This document shows positions 1 to 12,100 of a DNA stretch of 64,000 bases, piece after piece. Origin of the DNA: Eustoma russellianum. Lineage: Eukaryota > Streptophyta > Magnoliopsida > Gentianales > Gentianaceae. Every line of letters begins with the position of its first letter. The stretch's first letter is position 1. The notes below the pieces were generated by a model. That model was not told the origin of the DNA and ran no database searches. It worked only from the letters and a program-made list of their open reading frames with translations. The DNA lies in NCBI GenBank assembly GCA_036186865.1, contig AP025065.1, positions 8,829,259 to 8,893,258 on the forward strand, written 5' to 3'. The position numbers and the translations under genes were made by a program.

Positions 1-1917
1 TGGTTGATAATTATTATAGGATGGCCGAATTTGATAGTGTGTATAAGGCATGTGTTTTTGTTCTTGAATGGCGCTATGTAAGTGTGTTCATATGCATTTC
101 TATAAGACTTATTTGAGTGATGCCTATACTTAGGTTCATAATAAGTTGGATGCATTTTATTATGTCTAGTTGCATTTGTATACATGTAGGCATAATTTCT
201 AGGTTGTCTAGATGCAAATTTTTGCTGATTTATACGTTTATACATGTGTACATTCATTGGGATATACTGGGCCCAGATGATGATGATGATGATACATGTG
301 TACATTTGTGGGTGCGTGTTGTATTTTTGCCTTAGAATAAACAGAAGAAGGAGTAGAAGAAGGTGCAGCAGGCAAAGTTGATTTCGCTGTATTATATGAC
401 ATTTTTGTACTAAATGAGACAAACTTAGTCTTTTTATCTACTTTGGCATTTTCTTCTTTATATCCTAATCCGATTTTATTATTTCCATATTTTTGCGATG
501 ATATAAGTGTATCTAATATATTTGCACCAGATTTAAATTGTTCTAACATTTTTTCTAAGGTAAGTTTTGAAGATTTACGTTTTACTATTTCATTTTCACA
601 ACTTTCTGCCTTAGATTTCAACATGCTATTTTCAGTTTTTAGTGTATCTTCAACTTGACGTTTTCTTCAATTAGTTTCTTCTTTTCTTTAGATAACCTCT
701 TACAGTGAGCATGCATTCTTAAAAATCTTCATACACTTCATCAAATGTCATGTCATAATCAGAATCACCATCAGAAGAAGAACTTACCTCATTGGATACG
801 AAGCAGACTTGAGCTTTCTCAGTGTCGGATTCTGAGTCAGATGAGTCGCTCCATGTGCTCACCTTCATTGCTCGTTTGCCTTTCCTTGCCTTGGCCTCCT
901 TTTCCTTTGATTTTTGCGCCTCCTTTTCTTGTTTATTGTTACTATTATTATTGTTGTTAGCGTTTTTCTTTGTCGGCCAATCATAAGAGATGTGTCCTTT
1001 TTGACCGCATTCATAACACTTTAAATCTTTATTATACCATTTGTCAGCATTATTTTTCCTAGGTTGAGAAGAAGAAGAAGAAGATTGTTGTCTATTCTTA
1101 TTAGGACGTTTAAAAAACTTTCTAAGTTTTCTAGCTATCAATATCAAGTCATCGTTTAATTCAGTATCACTATTACTATCATCACTATTTGTATGTGATT
1201 CAGTTGATTTGAAAGCTATTGACTTACCGGAAGATTTAGATGACTCGGACTTCCGTTGGTTTAGTTTTACCTCGTATACTCTTAGTGAGCCTATCAATTC
1301 TTCTATTTTTGTGATCGATTTTGTTTCTTCAATCGCTGTGACCTTTGGATCCGATTCAGCAGGAAGACTTCACAACACCTTTTGAACCTTTTCATTGTTC
1401 GTGAATGATTTGCCTAAAGCTTCAAGGGCATTGAAAATGTTAGTAATTCTCAAATCCATAGATGTTATGGATTCGTTTGGAAACAATTTGAAAGATTCTA
1501 ATTCAGTCATAAGTATGTTTATTTTTGATTTTTTACACCGCTTGTACCTTCATGCTTTAATACAAGTGATTTCCACATATCATGTGCACTTGTGAAATTT
1601 GACACATATCCTGCTTCAGAAGTTGTAAGTCTATTCAAAAGTAATTGCATAGCTTTACCATTCATGGACATTTTCTTTTTATCTTCCGATGACCATTCAC
1701 TTTTATATTTTTCAACCTCTTGTGTCACTCCACTAACTTGTACACTTTTCATTAGAATGTATGGCCCATCTTCAACTATAGACAATAAATCGATGTCTAT
1801 AGCCATTAAGAATAGCCTCATTCTTAGTTTTCAATGAACAAAATTATTACCATAAAAAAGAGAAGGACGTTGTGTGGACATACCTTCCAACTCACCTTTG
1901 TGAGAAACTATGGCCAT
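1..1917 (-). pseudogene. gag: Sirevirus A gag, decayed
   Basis: Gag is the structural protein of the cytoplasmic virus-like particle. The start at 1915-1917 gives MAIVSHKGELEG, matching element B. A stop at 1831-1833 follows GNNFVH, where relatives have Trp, so TGG became TGA. A frameshift lies near 1530. The nucleocapsid zinc knuckle (about 975-1020) reads CYECGQKGHISYDW: the fourth ligand, Cys, is Trp (codon 977-979). Next come a Lys-rich stretch, an acidic Ser/Asp stretch and a coiled-coil segment (about 720 down to 500) that has lost roughly 130 bp near 650 compared with C. The tail below 400 is rich in Tyr, His and Asn, with a local His run encoded by (GAT)n at 277-293. Non-functional. 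Confidence 0.85.
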
Positions 1918-2026
1918 TGTATGTACCTTTGTTTTGAGACTAGCAGGATACGAAGAGTTATTGTTTCTTGGCCTTGTGTTGTTTGTACGGTGTTGAATCT
2001 TGCTTCTTTGAGTGGTGTAGACCTCG

Positions 2027-2037
2027 CTCTGATACCA
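2027..2037 (-). other. Primer binding site of element A
   Basis: The minus strand reads TGGTATCAGAG, complementary to the 3' end of plant initiator tRNA-Met. It lies 2 bp inside the LTR boundary at 2040, and its position fixes the end of the 5' LTR. Confidence 0.9.
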
Positions 2038-2039
2038 AT

Positions 2040-4627
2040 TGTTGGAGCGTGCACCTGCAATAAACACCACTAGTGGGGGGTGAATAGTGGTTAGTGGAAA
2101 TTACACTACTACCCTTGACTAAAAACCCCTTTGAAAATAGAATCTGAGACTACCTCAGATTCATAACCCATTTTTGAAAAATTCAAAAATCCTTGTACAC
2201 AACTCCACAAATTATGAAAATTTCCAGATCTTAACTTCAAGGTGTTAACAAAACTCTCTCCAAAAATCAAACAAAAATAAGATCGTTTGGCCCTTCAAAC
2301 AAATAAAAAGATTCAGATTGTCAACCTGGACAGAATTGGACAGAATGTTGCTGAAATTGAAAAACATGTTTCTCTTTGAATACTCAACCAAAAAGGTTGA
2401 TCTTTATATCCAAAAACTCCTTAGGATATCTAGTAAATGTTCCCAAAAGGCCCTGACCTTTAACAATTCTTGATTAATACAGAATTCAACATTTCCCAAA
2501 ACGGGTCAGATTGCAGCCAGAATGGAGCAGTTATTTTGCAAAGACTGAAAGATTAATTTTTCCTTGCTCAAATCAAGTGATTCTTATTGAAAATGAAACC
2601 TAACAATCTGAAGTATAACTCCACCAAAAATCACAAATTTTGAAAGTGTTAAGCTATTTTTTCAAATCATGAGAAGTTGTATGAAAACTGCAGTAAGCAG
2701 AATGCAGAAATGAAGAAACAAGACAAGAACACCGAGAATTTATCTTGGTTCGGTCAATAAGACCTACTCCAGTCCCAAGGAACACCCTTTCCTGGATTTC
2801 ACTATGAAATGAATCACCTTACAACAAGAACCAAGCTTGATACTTGGGTTATTCACCAACCCTATTCAAGACATGGATGAACACCTTCTGTGAAACACTT
2901 AGTTGCAACACCTCTATCACCTATTGATGTAGCCTTATAGAATTGGCTAATCAATCTTACAAATGAAGCTCAAGAGGCTTTTAGCTCTACAAATACAACA
3001 AGAACACCTTTGCTACAAAGAATGAAACTAGAACAACAAGAAAAAGATGATAGCTAGACAATTCAACAAATGCTTTCAAGTGAGCTTCAAGTGTGTTTCA
3101 TCTCCTTCACCATTGCCTCCTATTTATAGTGTGAAGTGAGCCTTGGAGATAAGAGTGCACATGTGTCACCATCTTCATCATCAAGTCCAATTGTCTTCTC
3201 ATCATGGGTTGGCTTTGTCCACTTGGCAACATAAAGCAAAATAATTGGTCCACCTTGGAGACATAATGCTGGACGTTTTTTGCTCCAAAAATGACATGGA
3301 ATTTTACTTGAAAAGTAGAGATAATAGCAAGGGATAATACTCCTCTATCCCCTCAACTCCTTGGCAAGATAATAGGCATGTGGGCATTGACAATTTCAAA
3401 TCAAAAATCATCTCCAAAAAGAGGGTAGTAGCCGTTGGCTACTAGGTCAAAATTTCCAAGTTGGCAAAAAGCTCCTTTTTGATTGGTCCACTTGTCACCA
3501 ACCCATAAAATGTATTACACATGACCTCCACCTGAATATACACGTTTTTGGACATATATAGAAGTATATCAACTCAGATGCTTGAAGAAGAAATCACCAA
3601 ATAATGATTGACAAAATTTTGTCAACATGTAACACCAAAATTCCCATAATTTCTTCTTGTATGTTGTGATCGCTTCCACACCTTTAACATCATTAAATTC
3701 TCTGAAAAATCATGATAAAAATACTCCAATAATATATAGAATAGAGTCTTCAAGAAAGAAATAGAATGTGATATCACAACTCCTCACATATCCCGCTATA
3801 GTCAATAATATCATCATGTGAGAGAAATAATATTAAATCATCATATAATCTTCAAGATAATCGCAACTCAACTCCAGAATGATGATAAGAATATACTCAA
3901 GAGATTCCTTGAGTGAAAATACAAAAATACCTTTAGGGGTAAAATAACCAAAATGCCCATGGTGAGAGAAAACTCCAGAAATGATCCCGATGGTCAGAAA
4001 TAATCATAATATCATCTTTGTCATGATAAATAAGATGAGAATAAGTCCTTGACACATATCCACTGTATCGTGTTCCTACAAAACTCAAAATACCAATTTT
4101 GCCCTTTTTGGTAAGTTGTAGAAACTTCCAAGGCACATTAGTCACAATGTATTTATAATCATCAAAAACACATAATAATCACATAATGAACATGTATAAA
4201 TCATGTACAAATGAAAACAACCAATTTATCACATTTTAAAAAAATATTTCTAAAAACCCTAGACATCGATCGATCAAAGTGCCTCAGCTTCAGAGATCGA
4301 TGTCTCACCGTAAGTTTCGGAGTTTGTCTCTTACCTACATTGATCGATCAAAGTGAGGGTTCGATGTACCTCGATCGATCGATGTGTCTTAGGTTTAGAG
4401 ATTGATGTCTCACCGTAAGGTCTTGAACTTTCACTGCGTTACATGGATCGATCGATGTGAGAGATCGAAGTACGTTGATCGATCGAAGTGCAACAACCTG
4501 AGAGACCGATGTCAACTTTTTCAACTTTTTAAACTTTTAATCACATATAACACTATGTATGATATTTTTTTAGTATTTATCACTTAAAATCATGACTTTG
4601 AAAATTATCCAAGCATATTTCTCAACA
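2040..4627 (-). repeat. 5' LTR of Sirevirus A (2588 bp)
   Basis: On the plus strand it begins TGTTGGAGCG and ends TTCTCAACA, so it has TG...CA ends. It aligns along its length with the LTRs at 5574-8195 and 55320-57781. It contains the block shared with the other Sirevirus family (2727-2795) and a GATCGATCGA palindrome cluster at its U3 end (4263-4515). No long open frame lies inside it. Confidence 0.9.
4263..4515 (-). promoter_or_regulatory. GATCGATCGA palindrome cluster in U3 of LTR A
   Basis: About ten copies of short palindromic units built on ATCGATCGAT followed by GAAGTG or GATGTG, about 20-50 bp apart. The same cluster is at the same LTR position in elements B and C. Sireviruses are known for conserved palindrome clusters in their LTRs. 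A regulatory role is inferred from that and not shown by the sequence. Confidence 0.6.
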
Positions 4628-5573
4628 TACCGATCACATCTTTCTTCATTGTCCGTCAGTCAAGCAGTTATGGCAGGAAACTTCAATATTGTTCTCTGGT
4701 ACAATGCCTTCACCATCAACAATTTGTGCACATTTGCTACGATGGTGGAGAACGTCTTCTTCAGAAACAATGATGGCACAGTTGCGGGTGTTAGTGCCTT
4801 CATTAGTGGCATGGGTCATATGGAAAGAATACTCCCACATACGATTTGGAGACAACAGCTTTTCCTTTAGATGATTTCTTGAGTGGGTTAGAGATCATGT
4901 ATATACTTGGTGTGTCGCAACACAAGGACGAAAAGTTTCTCAGCAAATACCACATTTGTCAGGCCTTTCATTTTCTCCACCAATTCGAATACGCCGGCCA
5001 AGAATTTTTCGATGGCAGCAGCCTTCTATAGGCAAATTAAAGTTGAATGTTGATGCAACAGTGAGACAATCCATGGCAGCTGCAGGAGCAGTTTTACGCA
5101 ATCACCAAGGAGAATTTATTTCTGCTATTTTCTTCCATTTACCTGTTGTGATGCTGAGCTCATGGCGCTCCAGTATGAACTCATATTTTACGCCCGGAAT
5201 TATGATAGTGTGATTATTGAAACAGACTGTAGAGTTGTACTGCATCATATATCGGCTCCAAACACTTCTACGGGGGCATATGCTTCAGACCTTCATCGGC
5301 CATACAATTTTTGAGATTAAATGCGTCCACTCTCCAATATTTCCCAAGAGAGGCAAACATGGCATCACATACTCTAGCACGACACAGGTTACGCTCGCCA
5401 GGGGTCACTATTTTTTCATCCTTAGCTGCCTTGACTTGTGAGTCCGAGGATCAATTACTTTGGATGCCTCGGTACCCCACTTGCGATATTGATCTTGAAG
5501 TCTCCCAATGGGTTGGCGGGATATTGCAGTAGTTACCTATATCATCTATTGGCATAGGCAACGTTGGTATGTT
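4628..5573 (+). pseudogene. LINE ORF2 C-terminal fragment (zf-RVT and RNase H)
   Basis: The plus-strand translation, split by frameshifts, shows the end of the zf-RVT region (WVIWKEYSHIRFG, about 4800-4845) and then a plant LINE RNase H. The first catalytic motif is KLNVDAT (about 5040-5060). It is followed by GAVLRNHQGEFISA, then IIETDCRVVLHH (about 5212-5245) and EANMASHTLAR (about 5350-5385). The frame ends near 5532 and the remainder is 3' UTR. The fragment has neither its own 5' part nor a poly(A) tail; it lies between Sireviruses A and B. Non-functional. Confidence 0.8.
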
Positions 5574-8195
5574 TGTTGGACAATGCACTTGCAATAAACA
5601 CCACTAGAGGGGGGTGAATAGTGGCTAGCGGAAATTACACTACTACCCTTAATTAAAAACCCCTTTGAAAATAGAATCAGAGACTACCTCAGATTCAGAA
5701 CCTGTTTTTGAAAAATTCAAAAATCCTTGTACACAACTCCACAAATTATGAACATTTTCAGATTTTAACTTCAATGTGATAACAAGAATTTGTCCAAAAA
5801 TCTGGTAAAAATGAGATCGTTTGACCCTTCAAACAAATAAAAAGATTCAGATGGTCAATCTGGACATAATTGGACAGAATGTTGCTGATTTTTGAAAAAC
5901 GTGTTTTGCTTTGAACACTCAACCAAAAAGGTTGATCTTTATATCAAAACACTCCTTAGGATGTGTAGTTGCTGTTTCCAAAAGTCCCTGACCTTAAACA
6001 ATCCTTGATTAATACAGAATTCAAGTTTTCTCAAAACTGGTCGGATTGCAGCCAGAATGGAGCAGTTATCTTGCAAAGACTGAAAGGCTAACTTTCCCTT
6101 GCTCAAATCAAGTGATTCTTGTTGCAAATGAAAGCTAACCGTCTGAAGTATAATTCCACCAAAAATAACAAATTTTGAAAGTGTTTAGTTATTTTTTCAA
6201 ATTGTGAGAAGTTGTGTGAAAACTGCAGTAAAAACGGGCAGAATACAGAAATGAAGAAACAAGACAAGAACACCGAGAATTTATCCTGGTTTGGTCAATG
6301 TGACCTACTCCAGTCCTAAGGAACACCTTTTCTTGGATTTTACTATGAAATGAATCACCTTACAACAAGAACCAAGCTTGATCCTTGGGTTATACACCAA
6401 CCCTATTCAAGACTTGGATGAACACTTTCTATGCAACACTTAGTTGCAACACCTCTACCACCTATTTATGTAGCCTTATAGAATTGACTAATCAATCTTA
6501 CAAATAAAGCTCAAGAGGCTTGTAGCTCAACAAATACAACAAGAACACTTTTGCTACAAAGAATGAAACAATAACAACAACAAGAAGATGATAGCTAGAC
6601 AATTCAACAAATGCTTTCAAGTGAGCTTCAAGTGTGTTTCATCTTCTTCACCATTGCCTCCTATTTATAGTGTGAATTGAGCCTTGGAGATAAGAATGCA
6701 CATGTATCACCATCTTCATCATCAAGTCCAAGTGTCTTCTCATCATTGGTTGTCTTTGTCCACTTTGCAACATAAAAAAAAATGATTGGTTCACCTTGGC
6801 AATATCATGTTGGCCAAATTTTACACCTTGGCAAGTATCAATTATCCATTGGAAAATGAAGATAATAAGAGAGTATAATGCCACCAAAATAACTTCAACT
6901 CCTTGCAAAAGAATAGGCATGTGAGTCTTTGACAAGTTCAAAACAAAAATTATCTCCAAGATGACCATACTAGCCGTTGGTTTTGAATAAGATTTTCCAA
7001 GTTGGCATATTTAGCCAACTAGCTCCTTTTTGGTTGGTCCACTTGTCACCAACCCATAAAATGAATTACACATCATATCCAACTGTTTATACACGTTTGG
7101 AGGCTTGCAAATATGTATACCATCTCAGATTTTTGAAGAAGAAATCACCAAATAATAATTGACATGATTATGTCAATATACAACACCAAAATTCCAACTA
7201 TTTCTTCTTGCATGTAGCAAAACTTTCCACACCTTTGGTACCATTAAATTTTCTGCATAATGATGATAATTATTCTCCCATAACATATATAAAAGAGTCT
7301 TCAAGAAAGAAATAGAATGCGACATCACAACTCGTCACATATCCCGCTATAGTCAATAATATCATCATGTGAGAGAAATAATATAAGACCAACATATAAT
7401 CTTCAAATTAATAATAACTCAACTCCAGAATGAAGATAATAATATGCTCAAGAAATTCCTTGAGTAAAAATATCAAAAATACCCTCAGGAGTGAAATGAC
7501 CAAAATGCCCCTGGTGAGAGAAAACTCCAGAAATAACCCCGATGGTCAGAAATAATCATAATATCATCTTTGTCATAATAAATAAGATGAGAATAAGTCC
7601 TTGACATATATCCATCATATCGTGTTCCTACAAAACTCAAAACACCAATTTTGCCCTTTTTGCTAAGTTGTAGAAACTTCCAAGACACATTAGCCACAAT
7701 GTATTTATAATCATCAAAAATACATAATAATCACATAATGAACATGTATAAATCATGTAAAAATGAAAACAACCACTTATCACATTTTAGAAAAATATTT
7801 CTAAAAACCCTAGACATCGATCGATCGAAGTGCCTCAGCTTCAGAGATCGATGTGTCACCATAAGTTTCAGAGTTTGTCCCTGACCTACATCGATCGATG
7901 GAAGTGAGGGTTCGATGTACCTCGATCGATCAATGTGTCTCAGGTTTAGAGATCTATGTATCACCGTAAGGTCTTGAACTTTCACTGTCGTACATAGATC
8001 GATCGATGTGAGAGATCGAAGTACGTCGATCGATCGAAGTACGTCGATCGATCGAAGTGCAACAACCCGAGAGACCAATGTCAACTTTTTCAGCTTTTTC
8101 AACTTTTAATCACATATAACACCATGTATGATATTTTTAAGTATTTACCACTTAAAATCATGACTTTGAAAATTATCCAAATATATTTCTCAACA
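5574..8195 (-). repeat. 3' LTR of Sirevirus B (2622 bp)
   Basis: Begins TGTTGGACAATGC and ends TTCTCAACA on the plus strand. It is immediately followed by a reverse-strand polypurine tract (TTCTCCCCCTTTTGG). It aligns with LTR A, and the shared Sirevirus block lies about 6265-6335. Confidence 0.9.
7815..8085 (-). promoter_or_regulatory. GATCGATCGA palindrome cluster in LTR B
   Basis: Same cluster as in LTR A. One unit (ACGTCGATCGATCGAAGT) is present in an extra tandem copy at 8021-8058, so the array has changed in length by unit duplication. Confidence 0.6.
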
Positions 8196-8510
8196 TTCTC
8201 CCCCTTTTGGATGATTTTCAAAATAACCTAACATGCTTTTTATGTCACAACTCTTTACCAATTGTTTATCATAAATCTACCAAATACCTCACCAATTTGT
8301 TTCACCAAATTTGTACCAATTGTTTTTTAAAACCAATTACCAATTGTTTTCATCAATTCTCATGTATTCATGTGCCCCCCCTCAAATTATACTCTCCCCA
8401 TTAACCTATGCTCCAAACCTTACACCAATTGAAACTTAGCATATTATTCAACCAAATTATGACTTACCAACTAAAATCATGTTCTTATTCTATCTCCCTT
8501 TTATTTTGCA
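8196..8510 (-). other. Polypurine tract cluster of element B
   Basis: Reverse-strand polypurine tracts appear as TTCTCCCCCTTTTGG at the LTR edge (8196), GTGCCCCCCCTCAAA near 8370, CTCTCCCCATTAACC near 8395 and ATCTCCCTTTTATTTTG near 8500. Several PPT-like runs between pol and the 3' LTR are typical of Sireviruses. The copy touching the LTR is the likely plus-strand primer. Confidence 0.7.
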
Positions 8511-8708
8511 AATCATGCAAAAGATAGAACTATGCAATGGTATCATAAGTCATCATACCTAACTTGGCTCGTAAGTTTTCAAAATTGGCTTGATTAAAGG
8601 GTTTGGTAAGAAATCAGCTATTTGGTGATCAGTTCTTATATGATCTGTGGTTATATCTCCATTTTGAACATGATCTCAAATGAAATGGTATCGTACCTCA
8701 ATGTGTTT

Positions 8709-8871
8709 TGTTGGGTGCAGTAATTGTCCCGTGGCGCGTGGGCCGTGTGAGCCAAGTCAAAGTCGAATGATGTGGGTGCTTGTGTGTGTTGAATGCACTA
8801 TAAGGCTAGAGTATGCGCATCTTCTATCACCAATTGGTTTTGGGAGAGTTGGTAGCCCCTGAGGTCCTACA
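8709..8871 (+). repeat. TRIM 5' LTR
   Basis: 163 bp, TG...CA ends. It pairs with 8935-9097. Confidence 0.9.
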
Positions 8872-8873
8872 AG

Positions 8874-8884
8874 TGGTATCAGAG
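8874..8884 (+). other. TRIM primer binding site
   Basis: TGGTATCAGAG two bases after the LTR, followed by ACAAGGTCACGGGTTC. It matches the initiator tRNA-Met primer used by the large elements here. Confidence 0.85.
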
Positions 8885-8934
8885 ACAAGGTCACGGGTTC
8901 CATTCCCTGCGGGAGCAATTGCTGAGGGGGAGAT

Positions 8935-9097
8935 TGTTGGGTGCAGTAATTATCCCGTGGCGTATAGGTCGTGTGGGCCGTGTCACAGTCAAATGCCGTG
9001 GGCGCTTGTGTGCGCTGAATGCACTATAAGGCTAAAGTATGCGCATCTCCTATCACCAATTGATTTTGGGAGAGTTGGTAGCGCTTGAGGTCCTACA
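8935..9097 (+). repeat. TRIM 3' LTR
   Basis: 163 bp, same ends as the 5' repeat and directly preceded by the polypurine tract. Confidence 0.9.
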
Positions 9098-9153
9098 TGT
9101 CTGGCCTTAGAATGAAGTACCAGATTCCGAGAAAGATTGATCGCACTTGTGCT

Positions 9154-12100
9154 TGTAGAGAAAAAGGGGTTTGAGTGATTTTCAAATACATGATTTAAAT
9201 GTGCACAAAAACAAGCATAAGATAAAACGTGCATGATATAAACAAACGTGTGCATGATATTGCTCAGCACTTGCCTTATTTAGCTTATATATAATGTTGC
9301 TGGACTAACGAGCCATGAAGCGTTAAAGCTTACATCATATGGCAAACATTTGTTGTGTTTATACTATTTTCAGGTGCCACCATTATTGAACTAGACTAGT
9401 TCATTAAGTGAAGTACTTAGTTTATTAAACTAAGTAGTTCATTAAAGGAAGCCACATTTGGAAAAGGCACAAAGGAAACAAAGCTAAGGAAGGAAAGTTT
9501 TCTCCTCCTCCCATCTTTAATGATACACGCCTATATACATATATATACATATATTTTCAGATTTTTTGAAAAAGGCACATACACATGTATTCCAACGTAC
9601 TACCGACACGTTATATATTTTATGTACGTACGTTAACGTCACACCACTATACTTAACTCATATTTATGAGTATATTCAGGTCTTATATCATATGATATAA
9701 GATATGGTGATGACAAATTAAATACGACAAGATAAAAGGTTCTAAACCGAAAATTGTCGTATCGGGCGAATACCGAAACTTCGCCAACGTATCACGTACT
9801 TGCCATAAATAAATGGCCAGCCCCTATACTTCAAAAAGTGATAAAAATTTCGTGCACATGACCATATGTTCAGCCAAAAATACTTTCCATGTTGGCACAC
9901 ACAAATTACTCCACATTAAGGCCAAAATGTGAAGATTCCAAGTTTAATTTTGTCACATGTTAATGGTACCATTTTAGACCAGCCAAGTGCTGAGATTTAT
10001 AGTATATATTATATATATTATGTATAACATAATATATATAACATGTGCAAAAGTTGGAATTTAAATTAGAGAAAAATCGGGTAATCGATAAATATCGAAA
10101 ATTCAGTTTTCTACGCACACAACACATGGAACATTTTTGGTGCATCATGTGACACGTATCTAGACACTTTTTACATATGATATACATCTTAAAGTGTTCT
10201 AGAAAATTAAATTAAGGGCTGATTGGAATATTACATGTGTGTATTATTAAATGTGCACTATTTTACAAAGTTAGCAAAAATGAAATTCAGCACATGCATA
10301 TACATATATACACGCCCCTACAGCTGAGATGGAGCATATGTGGAGCCTTGTTGGCATATTGATTGGTCAAGAATCAATCATACATTGTTAGTGACATAAA
10401 GGAAGGAGCTACACAAGGTAACATTTCAAACAATGTCACATTTGTAACACATGCTGAAAATTTCAGCATGTGTGCATTAACATGGGCGATTTTCTCACCT
10501 TAATGGCTCATATTTTGTGTCTTGATTAAGATGGATTAATTATAAGACAATTTGGAAGTGTTTTAAATATTTTATGGAATAAAGAAAGTGATATTCTTGG
10601 ATATCACACATGCTGAAAATTTCAGCATGTGTGCAATGCATCTAGGCGTTTTTAAGGCCTTATTAGTGACTAATTTTTATTCCATAAAAGATGACAATAT
10701 TGCATACTAAATGGTGATTGAATTATCATTTGATTTCTTGGATTAAATCAATGCAAAATAGGCAATATTTTGAACAAAAAGTGAATGTTACACATGCTGA
10801 AATTTCAGCATGTGCAAGAGACATAATGGCCGAAATTTTGCCTAGTTGGGAAGGATTTGATGTCTTGCAATTTATGTGATATATCTTATGATTTATGGAA
10901 GTTATTTTGTGATGATTTTTGGCACATGTTTAAGTGAAATTCTCAGATTTTTCCAAGTCATCAATGATGACAACATTCATCCAATAAGAAGGTGCCAAGT
11001 AAGCGAAGCTTAAATGATCATCCAATAAGAAGATGCCAAGTAAGCAAGACATTGTCACAATGATGTCTTACACTCTCTCAAGGACTTAAAAGATAATTTT
11101 CAAGAGGGGGAGGCACTACACAAGGGACGGCCTGCACTCATTAAAAGGAAAGAGAAGAGAGCAAACAAAAAAAGGCCAAGAATTGCAAAATCAAAGTGAT
11201 CAAAAAGCCTAGTTCTTCTTCTTCTACATTCTCTCTTTCTTTCTTTCTTCTTGTAAGCCTATTGTATTCATATTCTTTCAATCTTGAATAGGCTTGATAT
11301 AAACCACCATTCATTCTATATCTTTGTAAAAGATTGATCAAGGTGTGATCAATCTTCATTCTTGCGAGGTGGTGGTGTTCGTGCAAATTGTATTCACTAT
11401 ACAAGGTTTGTAAAGGGTTGGAGTTAGGTGTAACTCTATCAACCCTATGGTAAGGTGTTTTTGAGTTGTGTGACTAGTGTGAACCAAGGAAGGTGTTCCT
11501 TGAAGACTGGAGTAGGTTGTTGATAACCGAACCAGTATAAAATTCTTGGTGTCATTTACTTTCAGCACTGATTTTCTGTTTTAGCACTGTTTACTGTTTT
11601 TAATCACATTCGTAAAAATAGTAAACGAATTTCAAAAATCACAAAACTTTCAGAAAATATAACCACACGTTCTAGAGTTCTTTTGGCGCAAGTTTCAACC
11701 CTTTTGGACAAGTATAAGTCATTCAAACGTCCAAAGTTCTGAGACTAGTGCAGTCTGATTTTCAGGCTTGCAAAGGTTGAGACTTTGATCGTATTTGACT
11801 AACTTCCCAAAAGAATTTTTCAAAACTGTTTCAAACTATTTAAATATAACATATAAGGGGTTAGTGGTTAAATTTTCAAAGCATTTGGAGTTGTGTACAA
11901 ATTGGAATTAAATTTTCAAATCAGTGTATCGGTTCTGGCAGATTTGCGCAATCTGACCACAAACGATTTTTCAAGGGGTTAAAGGTTGAATTTTAATCTG
12001 AAATTGTTAGGAGATACTCATAACATCTGAGTCTAAGTTCTCTCCAAATTTCAGAATTTTTGAAGACCTGAAACCTAGTTTTCAAAACATTTTGAAACTG

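Larger units (their letters stand above)
1..4627 (-). mobile_element. Sirevirus (Ty1/copia) element A, 5' half, runs off left edge
   Basis: Minus-strand LTR retrotransposon. Read right to left it has a complete 5' LTR (2040-4627), a primer binding site (2027-2037) and a decayed gag (1917 down to 1). Pol and the 3' LTR lie outside the window. It belongs with elements B and C by its LTR sequence, GATCGATCGA palindromes and Gag sequence. The right flank (4628 on) is LINE sequence, so A probably inserted into a LINE. No target duplication can be checked because the left end is missing. Confidence 0.9.
8709..9097 (+). mobile_element. TRIM: 389-bp miniature LTR retrotransposon
   Basis: Two 163-bp direct repeats, 8709-8871 and 8935-9097, each begin TGTTGGGTGC and end GGTCCTACA. 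They flank only 63 bp. That interior holds a primer site TGGTATCAGAG (8874-8884), about 38 bp of filler, and a polypurine tract TGAGGGGGAGAT (8923-8934) touching the second repeat. The flanks are TGTTT (8704-8708) and TGTCT (9098-9102), a target duplication with one change. Element C has the uninterrupted site at 58350-58362. The element has no coding capacity, so it must be moved in trans. The repeats differ at about 20 of 163 positions, so the insertion is old. Confidence 0.9.

Noticed and set aside
4263..4515. GATCGATCGA array as a CRISPR-like or satellite array
   Set aside because: Units are only 8-20 bp, irregularly spaced, and always sit at the same place within Sirevirus LTRs. They are part of the LTR.
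8709..9097. Cassandra-type TRIM carrying a 5S rRNA promoter
   Set aside because: I could not see the 5S internal control boxes in the 163-bp repeats, so it is called a plain TRIM.
9510..10330. Long palindromic AT runs (for example TATATCATATGATATA, ACGTACGTACGT) as a MITE
   Set aside because: They are present at the same place in all three LTRs of the P family, so they belong to the LTR.
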